Shown here piece by piece: positions 1-6,584 of a stretch of 8,463 nucleotides of DNA; the first letter of the stretch is position 1; every line of letters begins with the position of its first letter. The notes under the pieces are model-generated. The model was not told the origin of the DNA. It searched no databases and was given only the letters and a program-made list of their open reading frames with translations. The position numbers were made by a program, and so were the translations under genes. The stretch covers positions 1 through 8,463 of the forward strand of contig JAADEO010000069.1 in NCBI GenBank assembly GCA_013153415.1, given 5' to 3'. Source of the DNA: Deltaproteobacteria bacterium. GTDB taxonomy: Bacteria > Desulfobacterota > Anaeroferrophillalia > Anaeroferrophillales > Tharpellaceae.

Positions 1-283
1 CCAGGGCGAACTGGGGCGAGAGATCAAAAAGGCTATGCAGCATCGGGGCGTGCCAGTGGGCATCGATCAACAGCACCCGGCCGCTGACATTGCGGGCCGC
101 GCAGATACCGAGACCTGCGGTAAAAAGACTTTTACCCTCCTGTGAAACCGCGCTGGAGACTACGACCACGGGATTGTTGATACCTTTGATCGCGGCCTGG
201 ATGGAAGCATAGATCCTGCCGGTTTCAGCCAGAATGCCGGCGATTTTGGCTTTGGTCACAGGTTCGCAAGTAAGTTTCGACAA
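1..283 (-). CDS. CpsD/Wzc-type P-loop ATPase (BY-kinase-like), 5' end only
   Basis: The first 94 residues of a protein that continues beyond the left edge. From residue 38 it shows a beta strand and P-loop (VVVVSSAVSQEGKS), then a second strand with a Walker A'-like motif (VLLIDAHWHAPMLHSLFDL). This is the layout of the cytoplasmic ATPase/tyrosine autokinase family that controls exopolysaccharide chain length (CpsD, Wzc C-terminal domain, CapB), where the usual forms are SxxPGEGKT and VLLIDADLRRPxLHxLF. The preceding stretch (GRIYASIQAAI) matches the position of the family's EAYRxLRTNI segment. The P-loop is slightly unusual (SQEGKS instead of PGEGKS), and the normal DAD is DAH. The start is taken as TTG at 281-283 because AAAAGGAGT lies 7 nt upstream and the frame closes just before it. 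The gene follows the protease stop by 26 nt and is probably co-transcribed with it. The tyrosine-rich tail that would show autokinase activity is outside the window; a MinD/ParA-like ATPase is the alternative. Confidence 0.75.
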   Translation of the reverse strand, partial: MSKLTCEPVTKAKIAGILAETGRIYASIQAAIKGINNPVVVVSSAVSQEGKSLFTAGLGICAARNVSGRVLLIDAHWHAPMLHSLFDLSPQFAL

Positions 284-289
284 GGTTAC

Positions 290-298
290 ACTCCTTTT
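290..298 (-). promoter_or_regulatory. Ribosome binding site deciding the TTG start of the ATPase
   Basis: On the minus strand this reads AAAAGGAGT, a near-perfect Shine-Dalgarno sequence 7 nt before a TTG codon. The nearer GTG is out of frame and runs into TAA, so the TTG is the only fitting start. Confidence 0.65.
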
Positions 299-309
299 AT
301 GATGGCAAT

Positions 310-522
310 TTATTTATCAAGTAACAATGAACCGCTGGAAATCGTCAACTGACCGGATAAGATAAGCTGCCCGGCTTCGGAAGGGTCCGTGACCCGTGGA
401 TAGTACCCTCCCGAAGGATAAGCCGGAATCAGAACTACGTCACTTTGCCCCGGAACCCGGCTGACATCCCAATTGCCACTGTTGTCCCAATAAGGACTGT
501 TCCCCAGCCAGGTCAGATCAGC
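310..522 (-). other. C-terminal beta-rich module of the protease, apparently ending early
   Basis: Protease residues 600-669 contain a pattern W-x-G-x(n)-W-x(n)-GNW followed by VPGQSDVVLIP, then GQLILSGQLTISSGSLL. This TWxG...GNW...VPxxxDVVIP pattern is typical of modules found on bacterial surface proteins, where it usually opens a longer series of short beta-strand repeats. Here the protein stops at SSGSLLLDK just as such repeats would begin. It may be a minimal version or a C-terminally shortened one. Domain family assignment is by eye. Confidence 0.5.
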
Positions 523-2319
523 CAGTTCGTCCGGAGGGTTGTCGTCAGGCGGATTGTCATCCGGGGGATTATCGTCGACATAGGTGTCGAGATGCAAACG
601 CCCCCACCCGGTGCGATAGTCAAAGCCGGCGGCTCCGACATCGATGGCCTGGCTGAGCAATGCACTCCGCAACTGGTCGGGACTGTAATCGGGATGTTCG
701 ACCAGGATCAGGGCCGCAGCCCCGGCGACATGCGGGGTGGCGGCGGAAGTCCCCGAAAACCCCCCCGGTCCGTAACTGGCGCTGGAGACATTGGCATAAG
801 AGGCCAAGTCAGGTTTATCATAGCCACCTGTCAGACTGCCACCGGGACCGTTGGTCGGCCCCTCGGCACTGTAGCTCTCTTCCAAGAGATCACCGACATC
901 GATCGCTCCCACGGTCACGGCTGCCGGCGAATCGGCCAGATTGGCCAAACTGCGCCGGGCATCCATTACCGTCAGGCGGGGAGCATTGGGTACGAAAACC
1001 TCGAAATTGACATTTTCGCTGGCCGCAGAGTTGTAAATGATGAAACCATATGCCGTACTGTCTCCCGTGGTGGAAAACTGGGCCGCTTCGGTCGGAGTCT
1101 GGCCCGCAGTGCCATCCTGAAGGTTGATACTGCTGGAGATCACCTCCCAACTGCCATCCGTCCAACGATAGACATAGATATCATAATCCTGGTCGACCAC
1201 CGACTCCCAGTCGGACCAGCGCATATAGATCGTATAAGTATGGCCGGATTCAATCTGATAGGCGCCGCTGTCATCTCCGAAATAGTTGATATTCAATTCC
1301 TCTGAAAAATCATGGATACGGTCGCCATCAGGGTCGTTGAAAAGCCCGCCCCAGTGCCGCAGGCGGTCATTGCCCGCGGCCGTCGTCCAGAGGATACCGG
1401 CATTTCTGGCTTCCTGAACCAGGTCAGCCAGCATCCCGGTTCCATCCCCGGGCGTCAGGTTGTACCAGCCCAAGGAAGTAGTGATGATATCCACCTGGCA
1501 GGTGTTCTTGAGCCAAGCGACCGCCTCTTCGAGATCGATATTGGTAGATATTTTGGCCAGGAAAAGAGAAGCATCGGGGGCCAGATCATGTACCACTTCG
1601 CAACAGGCTGTGCCATGCGAAGAACCACTGTCGATCTGATCATCGTTTTCACCGTCAACGAAATTGCGAGCCTCAACGGAAGCCGGCAATTCAAGTCCCA
1701 GCAATGACCGGTAATTGAGAAAACCGATATCCACCACTCCGATTTTAATTCCCTGCCCCAGCACCCCGGCATCATGCCAGCTCTGCGCGTTGATATCGGT
1801 GATCGCTTCAGTAGTATAATCGCCGACAAAAGGGACCACCGGTTCCGGAGAACTGATATAGGCGACCAGAGAAGAACTGCTCAACTCGTCGAGAACGCCT
1901 AGGGGAAGCAGCGCCTGGCAAACGGTGCCCCGCTGGTTCCAACCGGTCAGATCCCCCCCCAGGCTATCGATTTTCTTTGCCAGTTCATTCCGGCCACCGG
2001 ACCCGGATGAGAGAATCTGCACACAGATTTTATCGTGCAATGCTTGCAACCCCGGCTCTCCGACCTGGCGAATTCCGTTGGAAACCCCTTTCCGCAAAAC
2101 CCTGTCGAGCTTCAGGTTGAGACGCGAATCGAGTTTGTTGTTATAATAGCTCCAGCTACCTCTTTCCATCCGCTGCAACACGACCCGGCCCTGGATCTGG
2201 GATTTGGGGATTACTCCCTTGACTTCGGCGGGCAATTTCCAGGCGGCGAGCGAGAAAGCCGGCAACAGAAGAATGAAAAGGATTCCGGGCAGCAGGAATC
2301 TCGTTTCTACAATCTTCAT
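310..2319 (-). CDS. Secreted subtilisin-like serine protease (S8 family) with inserted domain and C-terminal module
   Basis: A 669-residue exported endopeptidase. Residues 1-26 form a Sec signal peptide (MKIVETRFLLPGILF, then LLLPAFSLAA). Residues about 27-165 resemble a propeptide region. The S8 catalytic domain follows: Asp197 (GVVDIG), His235 (SSHGTA, then VVHDLAPDA), oxyanion Asn317 (TTAAGND) and Ser525 (GTSAATPHVAG). Between Asn317 and Ser525, residues about 320-450 form an insert rich in aromatic beta strands (YTIYMRWSDW, YDIYVYRW, YGFIIYN), probably a PPC-like beta sandwich. After the catalytic domain come three DDNPP repeats (582-596) and a C-terminal beta module (600-669). ATG at 2317-2319 is preferred: it begins the signal peptide, has AAGG 7 nt upstream and lies about 55 nt below a perfect -10. 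An in-frame TTG at 2463 would add 48 residues but places that promoter inside the gene. The substrate is unknown. The protein probably acts outside the cytoplasm on surface or environmental proteins. There is no PEP-CTERM or LPXTG signal at the C-terminus. Confidence 0.9.
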   Translation of the reverse strand: MKIVETRFLLPGILFILLLPAFSLAAWKLPAEVKGVIPKSQIQGRVVLQRMERGSWSYYNNKLDSRLNLKLDRVLRKGVSNGIRQVGEPGLQALHDKICVQILSSGSGGRNELAKKIDSLGGDLTGWNQRGTVCQALLPLGVLDELSSSSLVAYISSPEPVVPFVGDYTTEAITDINAQSWHDAGVLGQGIKIGVVDIGFLNYRSLLGLELPASVEARNFVDGENDDQIDSGSSHGTACCEVVHDLAPDASLFLAKISTNIDLEEAVAWLKNTCQVDIITTSLGWYNLTPGDGTGMLADLVQEARNAGILWTTAAGNDRLRHWGGLFNDPDGDRIHDFSEELNINYFGDDSGAYQIESGHTYTIYMRWSDWESVVDQDYDIYVYRWTDGSWEVISSSINLQDGTAGQTPTEAAQFSTTGDSTAYGFIIYNSAASENVNFEVFVPNAPRLTVMDARRSLANLADSPAAVTVGAIDVGDLLEESYSAEGPTNGPGGSLTGGYDKPDLASYANVSSASYGPGGFSGTSAATPHVAGAAALILVEHPDYSPDQLRSALLSQAIDVGAAGFDYRTGWGRLHLDTYVDDNPPDDNPPDDNPPDELADLTWLGNSPYWDNSGNWDVSRVPGQSDVVLIPAYPSGGYYPRVTDPSEAGQLILSGQLTISSGSLLLDK
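532..576 (-). repeat. Three 15-bp tandem repeats encoding DDNPP linker
   Basis: Three consecutive 15-bp units encode DDNPP-DDNPP-DDNPP (protease residues 582-596). The units differ at synonymous positions (for example GAT/GAC, AAT/AAC and CCC/CCG/CCT), so the peptide is kept while the DNA has drifted. This acidic, proline-rich stretch is a flexible linker between the protease domain and the C-terminal module. Confidence 0.85.
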
Positions 2320-2380
2320 CAAATTGCCTTGCCGCACTGAGAAACCGCTCCGGATCAAAGAAGAAAAATGGTTAATCATG

Positions 2381-2411
2381 ATTATACCTATTAAAACACA
2401 AAACACCCCAA
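2381..2411 (-). promoter_or_regulatory. Promoter of the protease gene
   Basis: On the minus strand there is a perfect -10 hexamer TATAAT (2386 to 2381) with a weak -35 TTGGGG (2411 to 2406) at 19-bp spacing. Transcription would start near 2374, giving a leader of about 55 nt to the ATG at 2319. The surrounding DNA is visibly AT-rich compared with the genes. The poor -35 suggests an activator may be needed. Confidence 0.55.
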
Positions 2412-2443
2412 TACTCAACTTTTTTACCACCGGTCGATGCCGC

Positions 2444-2473
2444 TTGACATCATTCCTGGGCAAAGGCTATATT
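2444..2473 (+). promoter_or_regulatory. Promoter of rnhA
   Basis: A perfect -35 TTGACA (2444-2449) and a -10 TATATT (2468-2473, five of six consensus bases) are separated by 18 bp. Transcription would start near 2480, about 68 nt before the rnhA ATG. It runs divergently from the protease promoter, with the two -35 elements about 33 bp apart. Confidence 0.7.
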
Positions 2474-2547
2474 CTCGTTTCAATCACCACATCGTTACCG
2501 TTACCAGGCCCGGCCGGCCCCAAACAACCTCGTTTACCAGGGATCAA

Positions 2548-3018
2548 ATGAAAGAAGTAACCATCTATACCGACGGGGGCTGCATCGGCAATCCCGGTCC
2601 GGGCGGCTATGGGGTCGTCCTGCTCCACAACGGGCATCGCAAAGAGCTTTCCGGAGGTTTCAGAGAAACCACCAACAATCGCATGGAACTATTGGCCTGC
2701 ATCAAAGGTCTCGAAGCCTTGAAAGAGCCCTGCCGGGTCACTCTGATCAGTGATTCGAAATATGTCGTCGACGGGATACGCAAGGGTTGGGCCAGGCGTT
2801 GGCAGAAAAATAATTGGGTCCGGGATAAGAAAACCGGGGCCCGAGCCATCAACCCTGACCTCTGGGCCCGCCTCCTGGAGCTACTGGACCAACACGAAGT
2901 TGAAATGAAATGGGTCAAAGGTCATGCTGGGAACAACGAAAACGAGATCTGCGACCGGCTCGCCAACCAGGCCGCCCGCAACCATCCGACCCGGATCGAT
3001 ACCGGCTACCCCGGTTAA
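2548..3018 (+). CDS. rnhA: Ribonuclease HI
   Basis: A 156-residue cytoplasmic endonuclease that degrades the RNA strand of RNA-DNA hybrids (R-loops, Okazaki primers); E. coli RNase HI has 155 residues. The four catalytic acidic residues are visible: Asp9 (IYTDGGCIGNPGPGG), Glu47 (NNRMELLA), Asp69 (ISDSKYV) and Asp136 (NEICDRLAN), plus the active-site loop His126 (VKGHAGN). The basic handle region used for substrate binding is present (residues about 79-98, GWARRWQKNNWVRDKKTGA), which marks the typical bacterial type. The ATG at 2548 is chosen because it gives the standard N-terminus; an in-frame ATG at 2437 would put the strong promoter inside the gene. The Shine-Dalgarno sequence is weak (AGGGAT). 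The gene has its own promoter and is separated from the next gene by 142 bp, so it is probably a single-gene unit or only loosely coupled to the operon. Confidence 0.96.
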   Translation: MKEVTIYTDGGCIGNPGPGGYGVVLLHNGHRKELSGGFRETTNNRMELLACIKGLEALKEPCRVTLISDSKYVVDGIRKGWARRWQKNNWVRDKKTGARAINPDLWARLLELLDQHEVEMKWVKGHAGNNENEICDRLANQAARNHPTRIDTGYPG

Positions 3019-3160
3019 TAATTGAAAAAACCGGTCAGGCATGTTATGAAATCTGTTTCCGGCCCCGGGCTGACATTTCTCCAGTCCGATGCCGGCGATC
3101 AAAAAGACCGGAAGAACTTTATCCCGCTTCTCTCGCCCGCTTATTTGGAGAACTGATTTA
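3019..3160 (+). promoter_or_regulatory. Intergenic leader with candidate operon promoter
   Basis: This 142-bp gap has a candidate promoter: -35 TTGAAA (3022-3027) and -10 TATGAA (3045-3050) at exact 17-bp spacing, five and four consensus matches. Transcription would start near 3057 and leave an untranslated leader of about 100 nt. GGAG at 3147-3150 is the ribosome binding site for the transaminase, 10 nt before its ATG. I see no clear riboswitch, attenuator peptide or terminator with a T-tract. Confidence 0.4.
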
Positions 3161-4333
3161 ATGGAAGAATTTCCCCGTATCAAACGTCTGCCGCCCTATG
3201 TTTTCGCCACCGTCAACGAACTCAAGATGAAGGCCCGCAAGGCCGGCGAAGACATCATCGATCTCGGCATGGGCAACCCCGACATCCCGACCCCGCAGCA
3301 TATCGTCGACAAGGCCTCGGAAGCCCTCTACAACCCCCGCAACCACCGCTATTCGGTATCCCGCGGCGTCCCCCATTTAAGGGATGCGATCTGCGAATGG
3401 TACGAGCGGCGCTACAATGTTGAACTCGACCCCGAGAGCGAGGCGATCGCCACGATCGGGGCCAAAGAAGGTCTCTCCCACCTCGCCCTGGCGACGATCG
3501 GCTCCGGCGACGTGGTTTTCGTCCCCTCCCCGGCCTACCCGATCCACCCCTATTCGGTAATTATCGCCGGCGGCGACCTGCGCAGTATCCCGCTGTCGCC
3601 CGAGCGCGACTTTTTCGAGGACCTGCTGGCCGCCACCAAGCTCACCTGGCCGCGGCCCAAGATGATGATCTTGAGTTTTCCCCACAACCCGACGACCAAG
3701 GTCATCGATCTCGACTTCTTCCAGAAGATCGTCGACTTCGCCCGCGAGCACGACATCCTGATCGTTCACGACTTCGCCTATGCCGATCTCACCTTCGACG
3801 GCTACCAGGCGCCCTCGATCCTCCAGGTCGAAGGCGCCCGCGACGTCGCCGTCGAGTTCTACTCGCTCTCCAAGAGCTACAGCATGGCCGGCTGGCGGGT
3901 CGGCTTCTGCGTCGGCAACCAGCGTATGGTCCACGCCCTGACCCGGATCAAAAGCTATCTCGACTACGGCATGTTCCAGCCCCTGCAGATCGCCGCGATC
4001 ACGGCCCTGCGCGGCGACCAGGAATGCGTCAAGGAGATCGTCGAAACCTACCGCGACCGGCGCGACGTTTTGTGCGATGGGCTCAACCGGATCGGCTGGG
4101 AGGTGGAAAAACCCAAGGCAACGATGTTCGTCTGGGCCCGGATCCCCGAACAGTACCAGTCTTTGGGCTCGCTCGAATTTGCGATGAAGCTGATCCGCGA
4201 AGCCAAGGTCGCGGTTTCTCCCGGCATCGGCTTCGGCGAGTACGGCGATGAATATGTCCGCTTCGCCCTGGTCGAAAACGAGCACCGTACCCGCCAGGCC
4301 ATCCGCGGCCTGCGCAAAATCATGCAACCCTGA
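3161..4333 (+). CDS. alaC: Alanine transaminase, AlaC type (class I/II PLP aminotransferase)
   Basis: A 390-residue cytoplasmic PLP enzyme expected to convert pyruvate plus glutamate to alanine plus 2-oxoglutarate. Fold-type I landmarks are all present: IDLGMGNPD substrate loop (33-41), NHRYSVSRG (61-69), FPHNPTT with Asn176, Asp204 and Tyr207 in VHDFAYAD, PLP lysine Lys238 in SLSKSYSMAGWRVG, and substrate carboxylate Arg368 in YVRFALVEN. The N-terminus FPRIKRLPPYVF and the stretch SYLDYGMFQPLQIAAI are characteristic of the AlaC/YfdZ branch rather than aspartate aminotransferase. ATG 3161 gives the family N-terminus; the 24-residue in-frame extension from 3089 has no family resemblance. The gene leads the probable operon and is 31 nt before hom, so alanine and aspartate-family synthesis are probably co-expressed. 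LL-diaminopimelate aminotransferase is a related family and a less likely alternative. Confidence 0.93.
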   Translation: MEEFPRIKRLPPYVFATVNELKMKARKAGEDIIDLGMGNPDIPTPQHIVDKASEALYNPRNHRYSVSRGVPHLRDAICEWYERRYNVELDPESEAIATIGAKEGLSHLALATIGSGDVVFVPSPAYPIHPYSVIIAGGDLRSIPLSPERDFFEDLLAATKLTWPRPKMMILSFPHNPTTKVIDLDFFQKIVDFAREHDILIVHDFAYADLTFDGYQAPSILQVEGARDVAVEFYSLSKSYSMAGWRVGFCVGNQRMVHALTRIKSYLDYGMFQPLQIAAITALRGDQECVKEIVETYRDRRDVLCDGLNRIGWEVEKPKATMFVWARIPEQYQSLGSLEFAMKLIREAKVAVSPGIGFGEYGDEYVRFALVENEHRTRQAIRGLRKIMQP

Positions 4334-4364
4334 AACCGGCAACCGTCCGCTTTAAGGTAATCCC

Positions 4365-5675
4365 ATGCAAGAGATCAACGTCGGCCTGATCGGCTTCGGC
4401 ACCATCGGGGCCGGAGTCGCCCGGGTTCTTCTGGAAAATCGTGAAATCATCCAGTCCCGGCTCGGATGTCCCCTCAACCTGGCGAAAATTGCCGATCTCG
4501 ACATCACCACCGACCGCGGCGTGAAAATCCCCGACGGTATTCTGACCACCGATGTCAACGAGATCCTCGGCAACCCCGCCATCGACATCGTCATCGAGCT
4601 GATCGGCGGCTATGAACCGGCCCGCGGTTTCGTTTTAAAGGCCCTGGCCGCCGGCCAGAGCGTGGTCACCGCCAACAAGGCCCTGCTCGCCAAGCACGGC
4701 AACGAGCTTTTCAGCGCGGCCCGGGAAAACGAGGTCGATTTCTATTATGAAGCCAGCGTCGGCGGCGGCATACCCATCATCAAGGTGATGCGCGAGGCCC
4801 TGGCCGGCAACCGTATCAACTCGGTCTGCGGCATTCTCAACGGCACCTGCAACTACATCCTGACCCGGATGGGCAGTGAAGGAGCCGATTTCGCCGAAGT
4901 TCTCAGCGAGGCCCAGAAACTGGGCTACGCCGAGGCCGACCCGACCTTCGACATCGAAGGTATCGACACGGCCCACAAGCTCGCCATTCTCACCTCGCTG
5001 GCCTTCGCCACCCCGATCGATTACGACCGCATCCATGTCGAGGGCATCACCAGCATCAAGCCGGTCGACTTCGATTTTGCCCACGAATTCGGCTACAAGA
5101 TCAAGCTGCTCGCCATCGCCAAGCAGGAGGAGGGCCAGATCGAGGCCCGGGTCCATCCGACGATGCTGCCGGAAAGCCATATGCTGGCCAAGATCGACGA
5201 TGTCTTCAACGCCGTCTTCGTCAATGCCGACGCTTTAGGTCCCAGCCTCTATTACGGCCAGGGAGCCGGCATGATGGCGACCGCCAGCGCCGTGGTCGGC
5301 GATCTTATCGACATCGCCCGCAACCGCCTCAACGGCGGCCTCCGGCGGGTGCCCGACCTGAGTTTCCAGGAAAGCGCCATCACTCCTGCCTGCTACCGCC
5401 CGATGCAGGAAATCACCACCCAGTACTATCTGCGCTTTTCGGCCTACGACAAGACCCGGGTGCTCTCCAGGATCGCCGGCATTCTCGGCGAAAATGAAAT
5501 CAGCATCGCCTCGGTGATCCAGCAGGGCCGCAGCCAGACCGGCGGCACCGTGCCCATCGTCATGCAGACCCACAAGGCCCGCGAGGCCAACCTGCGCCAG
5601 GCCCTGGAGGTTATCGACGAACTTGAAATCATTGCCGCCCCGACCGTGGTAATCCGCATGGAAAGCGACCTCTAG
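4365..5675 (+). CDS. hom: Homoserine dehydrogenase with C-terminal ACT domain
   Basis: A 436-residue cytoplasmic enzyme reducing aspartate-4-semialdehyde to homoserine with NAD(P)H, at the branch to threonine and methionine. The Rossmann nucleotide-binding motif is GLIGFGTIGAG (7-17). TANKALLAKHG holds the conserved Lys105, and EASVGGGIPI and GILNGTCNYILT form the substrate region. EADPTFDIEGIDTAHKLAIL carries an Asp201/Lys205 pair spaced like the catalytic Asp/Lys of yeast Hom6. Residues about 355-436 are a regulatory ACT domain (YYLRFSAYDKTRVLSRIAGILGE start), which implies feedback control, in this family usually by threonine. It is a stand-alone enzyme, not fused to aspartate kinase. The ATG follows AAGG at 4354-4357. 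The stop TAG is immediately followed by the ATG of the next gene. No residue looks lost. Confidence 0.97.
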   Translation: MQEINVGLIGFGTIGAGVARVLLENREIIQSRLGCPLNLAKIADLDITTDRGVKIPDGILTTDVNEILGNPAIDIVIELIGGYEPARGFVLKALAAGQSVVTANKALLAKHGNELFSAARENEVDFYYEASVGGGIPIIKVMREALAGNRINSVCGILNGTCNYILTRMGSEGADFAEVLSEAQKLGYAEADPTFDIEGIDTAHKLAILTSLAFATPIDYDRIHVEGITSIKPVDFDFAHEFGYKIKLLAIAKQEEGQIEARVHPTMLPESHMLAKIDDVFNAVFVNADALGPSLYYGQGAGMMATASAVVGDLIDIARNRLNGGLRRVPDLSFQESAITPACYRPMQEITTQYYLRFSAYDKTRVLSRIAGILGENEISIASVIQQGRSQTGGTVPIVMQTHKAREANLRQALEVIDELEIIAAPTVVIRMESDL

Positions 5676-6539
5676 ATGACCAGCAACCCGCCGATCACCC
5701 TGGCTTACAGCGTCGATTCCGACGATCTTTTCATGTTCTACGCCCTGCTCGAGGGCAAGATCGACACCCGGGGGCTGGAATTTTCGCACCAGCGCCACGA
5801 TACCCTGGCCCTCAACCAGCTGGCGGCGGCCGACGATGTCGACATCACCGCGGTTTCGATTCACGCCTATGCCGAAATCGCCGACCGCTACCTGCTGCTA
5901 CCCCACGGCGGCAGCATCGGGGTCAACTACGGCCCCCTGGTGCTGGCGCAAAAACCGCTGCCCCTGGAAGAACTCTCCGGCCGGCGAATTTCAATTCCCG
6001 GCTTTTCGACCACCGCCTACCTGGTCTTCAAGATGATCTGCCCCGAATTCGAACCGGTGGTCATTCCCATCACCCCGTTCGGCCGCACCTTCGAGGCCCT
6101 GGAAAAGGGCGAGGTCGAGGCCGCGGTCGTCATCCACGAGGGCAACCTCACCTACCGGGAACGCGGCTTTCACAAGATCGTCGATCTCGGCGAGTGGTGG
6201 TGGCGGGAAACCGGCCTGCCCCTGCCGCTCGGCGGCAACGTCATCCGCAAAGGCCTGGGGAAAGAAAAGATCGCCCTGGTCTCCGACCTGCTGCGCCAGA
6301 GCATCGCCTACGCCCTTGACCATCGCGACGAGGTCATCGACTACCTGCTGGCCCGCGAAACCCGCACCGACCCGGCGCTGAAAGACCGTACCCTGCTCGA
6401 CCGCTACCTCTCGCTCTACGCCAACCGCGACACCCTCGAGTATCCGATCGAGGCCCGCAGGGGCATCGATGAACTTTTCCGCCGCGGGTTCGCCGCCGGG
6501 ATCATCAAACACCCGGTCAAGGTCGAATTCGCCCCGTAG
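5676..6539 (+). CDS. MqnD-family (VitK2_biosynth fold) protein, divergent paralogue
   Basis: A 287-residue protein with no signal peptide, so cytoplasmic. It aligns along its length with MqnD, the futalosine-pathway enzyme that cleaves cyclic dehypoxanthinyl futalosine to 1,4-dihydroxy-6-naphthoate. Shared landmarks are FYALLEGKIDT (21-31), VSIHAYAEI (60-68), GPLVLA (86-91), STTAYLVFK (111-119), the VVIHEG segment with His154 (the proposed catalytic base in Thermus MqnD lies in the same motif), LGEWWWRETGLPLPLGG (171-187) and YALDHRDE (212-219). Differences are also clear: the hallmark N-terminal SPCPNDTF of MqnD is SVDSDDLF (12-19), IHESRFTY is IHEGNLTY, and the late VNxFSLD is ANRDTLE. It may therefore be an MqnD paralogue with another substrate. 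The start directly follows the hom stop (TAGATG), so translation is coupled to hom; GGAAAG lies 10 nt upstream. A true MqnD remains possible; a periplasmic solute-binding protein is unlikely without a signal sequence. Confidence 0.75.
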   Translation: MTSNPPITLAYSVDSDDLFMFYALLEGKIDTRGLEFSHQRHDTLALNQLAAADDVDITAVSIHAYAEIADRYLLLPHGGSIGVNYGPLVLAQKPLPLEELSGRRISIPGFSTTAYLVFKMICPEFEPVVIPITPFGRTFEALEKGEVEAAVVIHEGNLTYRERGFHKIVDLGEWWWRETGLPLPLGGNVIRKGLGKEKIALVSDLLRQSIAYALDHRDEVIDYLLARETRTDPALKDRTLLDRYLSLYANRDTLEYPIEARRGIDELFRRGFAAGIIKHPVKVEFAP

Positions 6540-6572
6540 TTTTTTCCTCATCCCGTAAATTTCACAACCTTC

Positions 6573-6578
6573 AGGAGG
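6573..6578 (+). promoter_or_regulatory. Strong ribosome binding site of the chalcone-isomerase-like gene
   Basis: A perfect AGGAGG sits 6 nt before the ATG at 6585. It is clearly stronger than the other sites of this operon, which are weak or use translational coupling, and suggests this secreted protein is made at a higher level than its neighbours. Confidence 0.75.
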
Positions 6579-6584
6579 TACAAG

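Noticed and set aside
445..1305. Plus-strand open frame opposite the protease
   Set aside because: It overlaps the triad-bearing protease gene and its Arg/Ile/Gly-rich product has no recognisable motif.
2320..2463. Upstream in-frame TTG start for the protease, adding 48 residues with a hydrophobic stretch
   Set aside because: It would place the perfect TATAAT inside the coding region and put a second hydrophobic segment before a complete signal peptide; the ATG at 2319 has a ribosome binding site.
2437..2547. Earlier ATG for rnhA
   Set aside because: The extension contains the TTGACA/TATATT promoter and has no counterpart in RNase HI.
3011..3034. Inverted repeat CCGGTT...AACCGG after rnhA as a terminator
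   Set aside because: The stem is only 6 bp with a 12-nt loop, no T-tract follows, and it overlaps the rnhA stop and the candidate -35.
3089..3160. Earlier ATG for the alanine transaminase
   Set aside because: The extra 24 residues are basic and unlike family members, while the ATG at 3161 gives the normal FPRIKRLPPYVF beginning with GGAG upstream.
3377..4342. Long open frame on the minus strand opposite alaC
   Set aside because: It is a by-product of strong C/G third-position bias in the real gene; the translation is rich in Asp, Gly and Val with no recognisable domain.
6540..6545. Run of six T directly after the MqnD-like stop, as a terminator
   Set aside because: Only a short palindrome (CGAATTCG) precedes it; no stable GC-rich stem is present.
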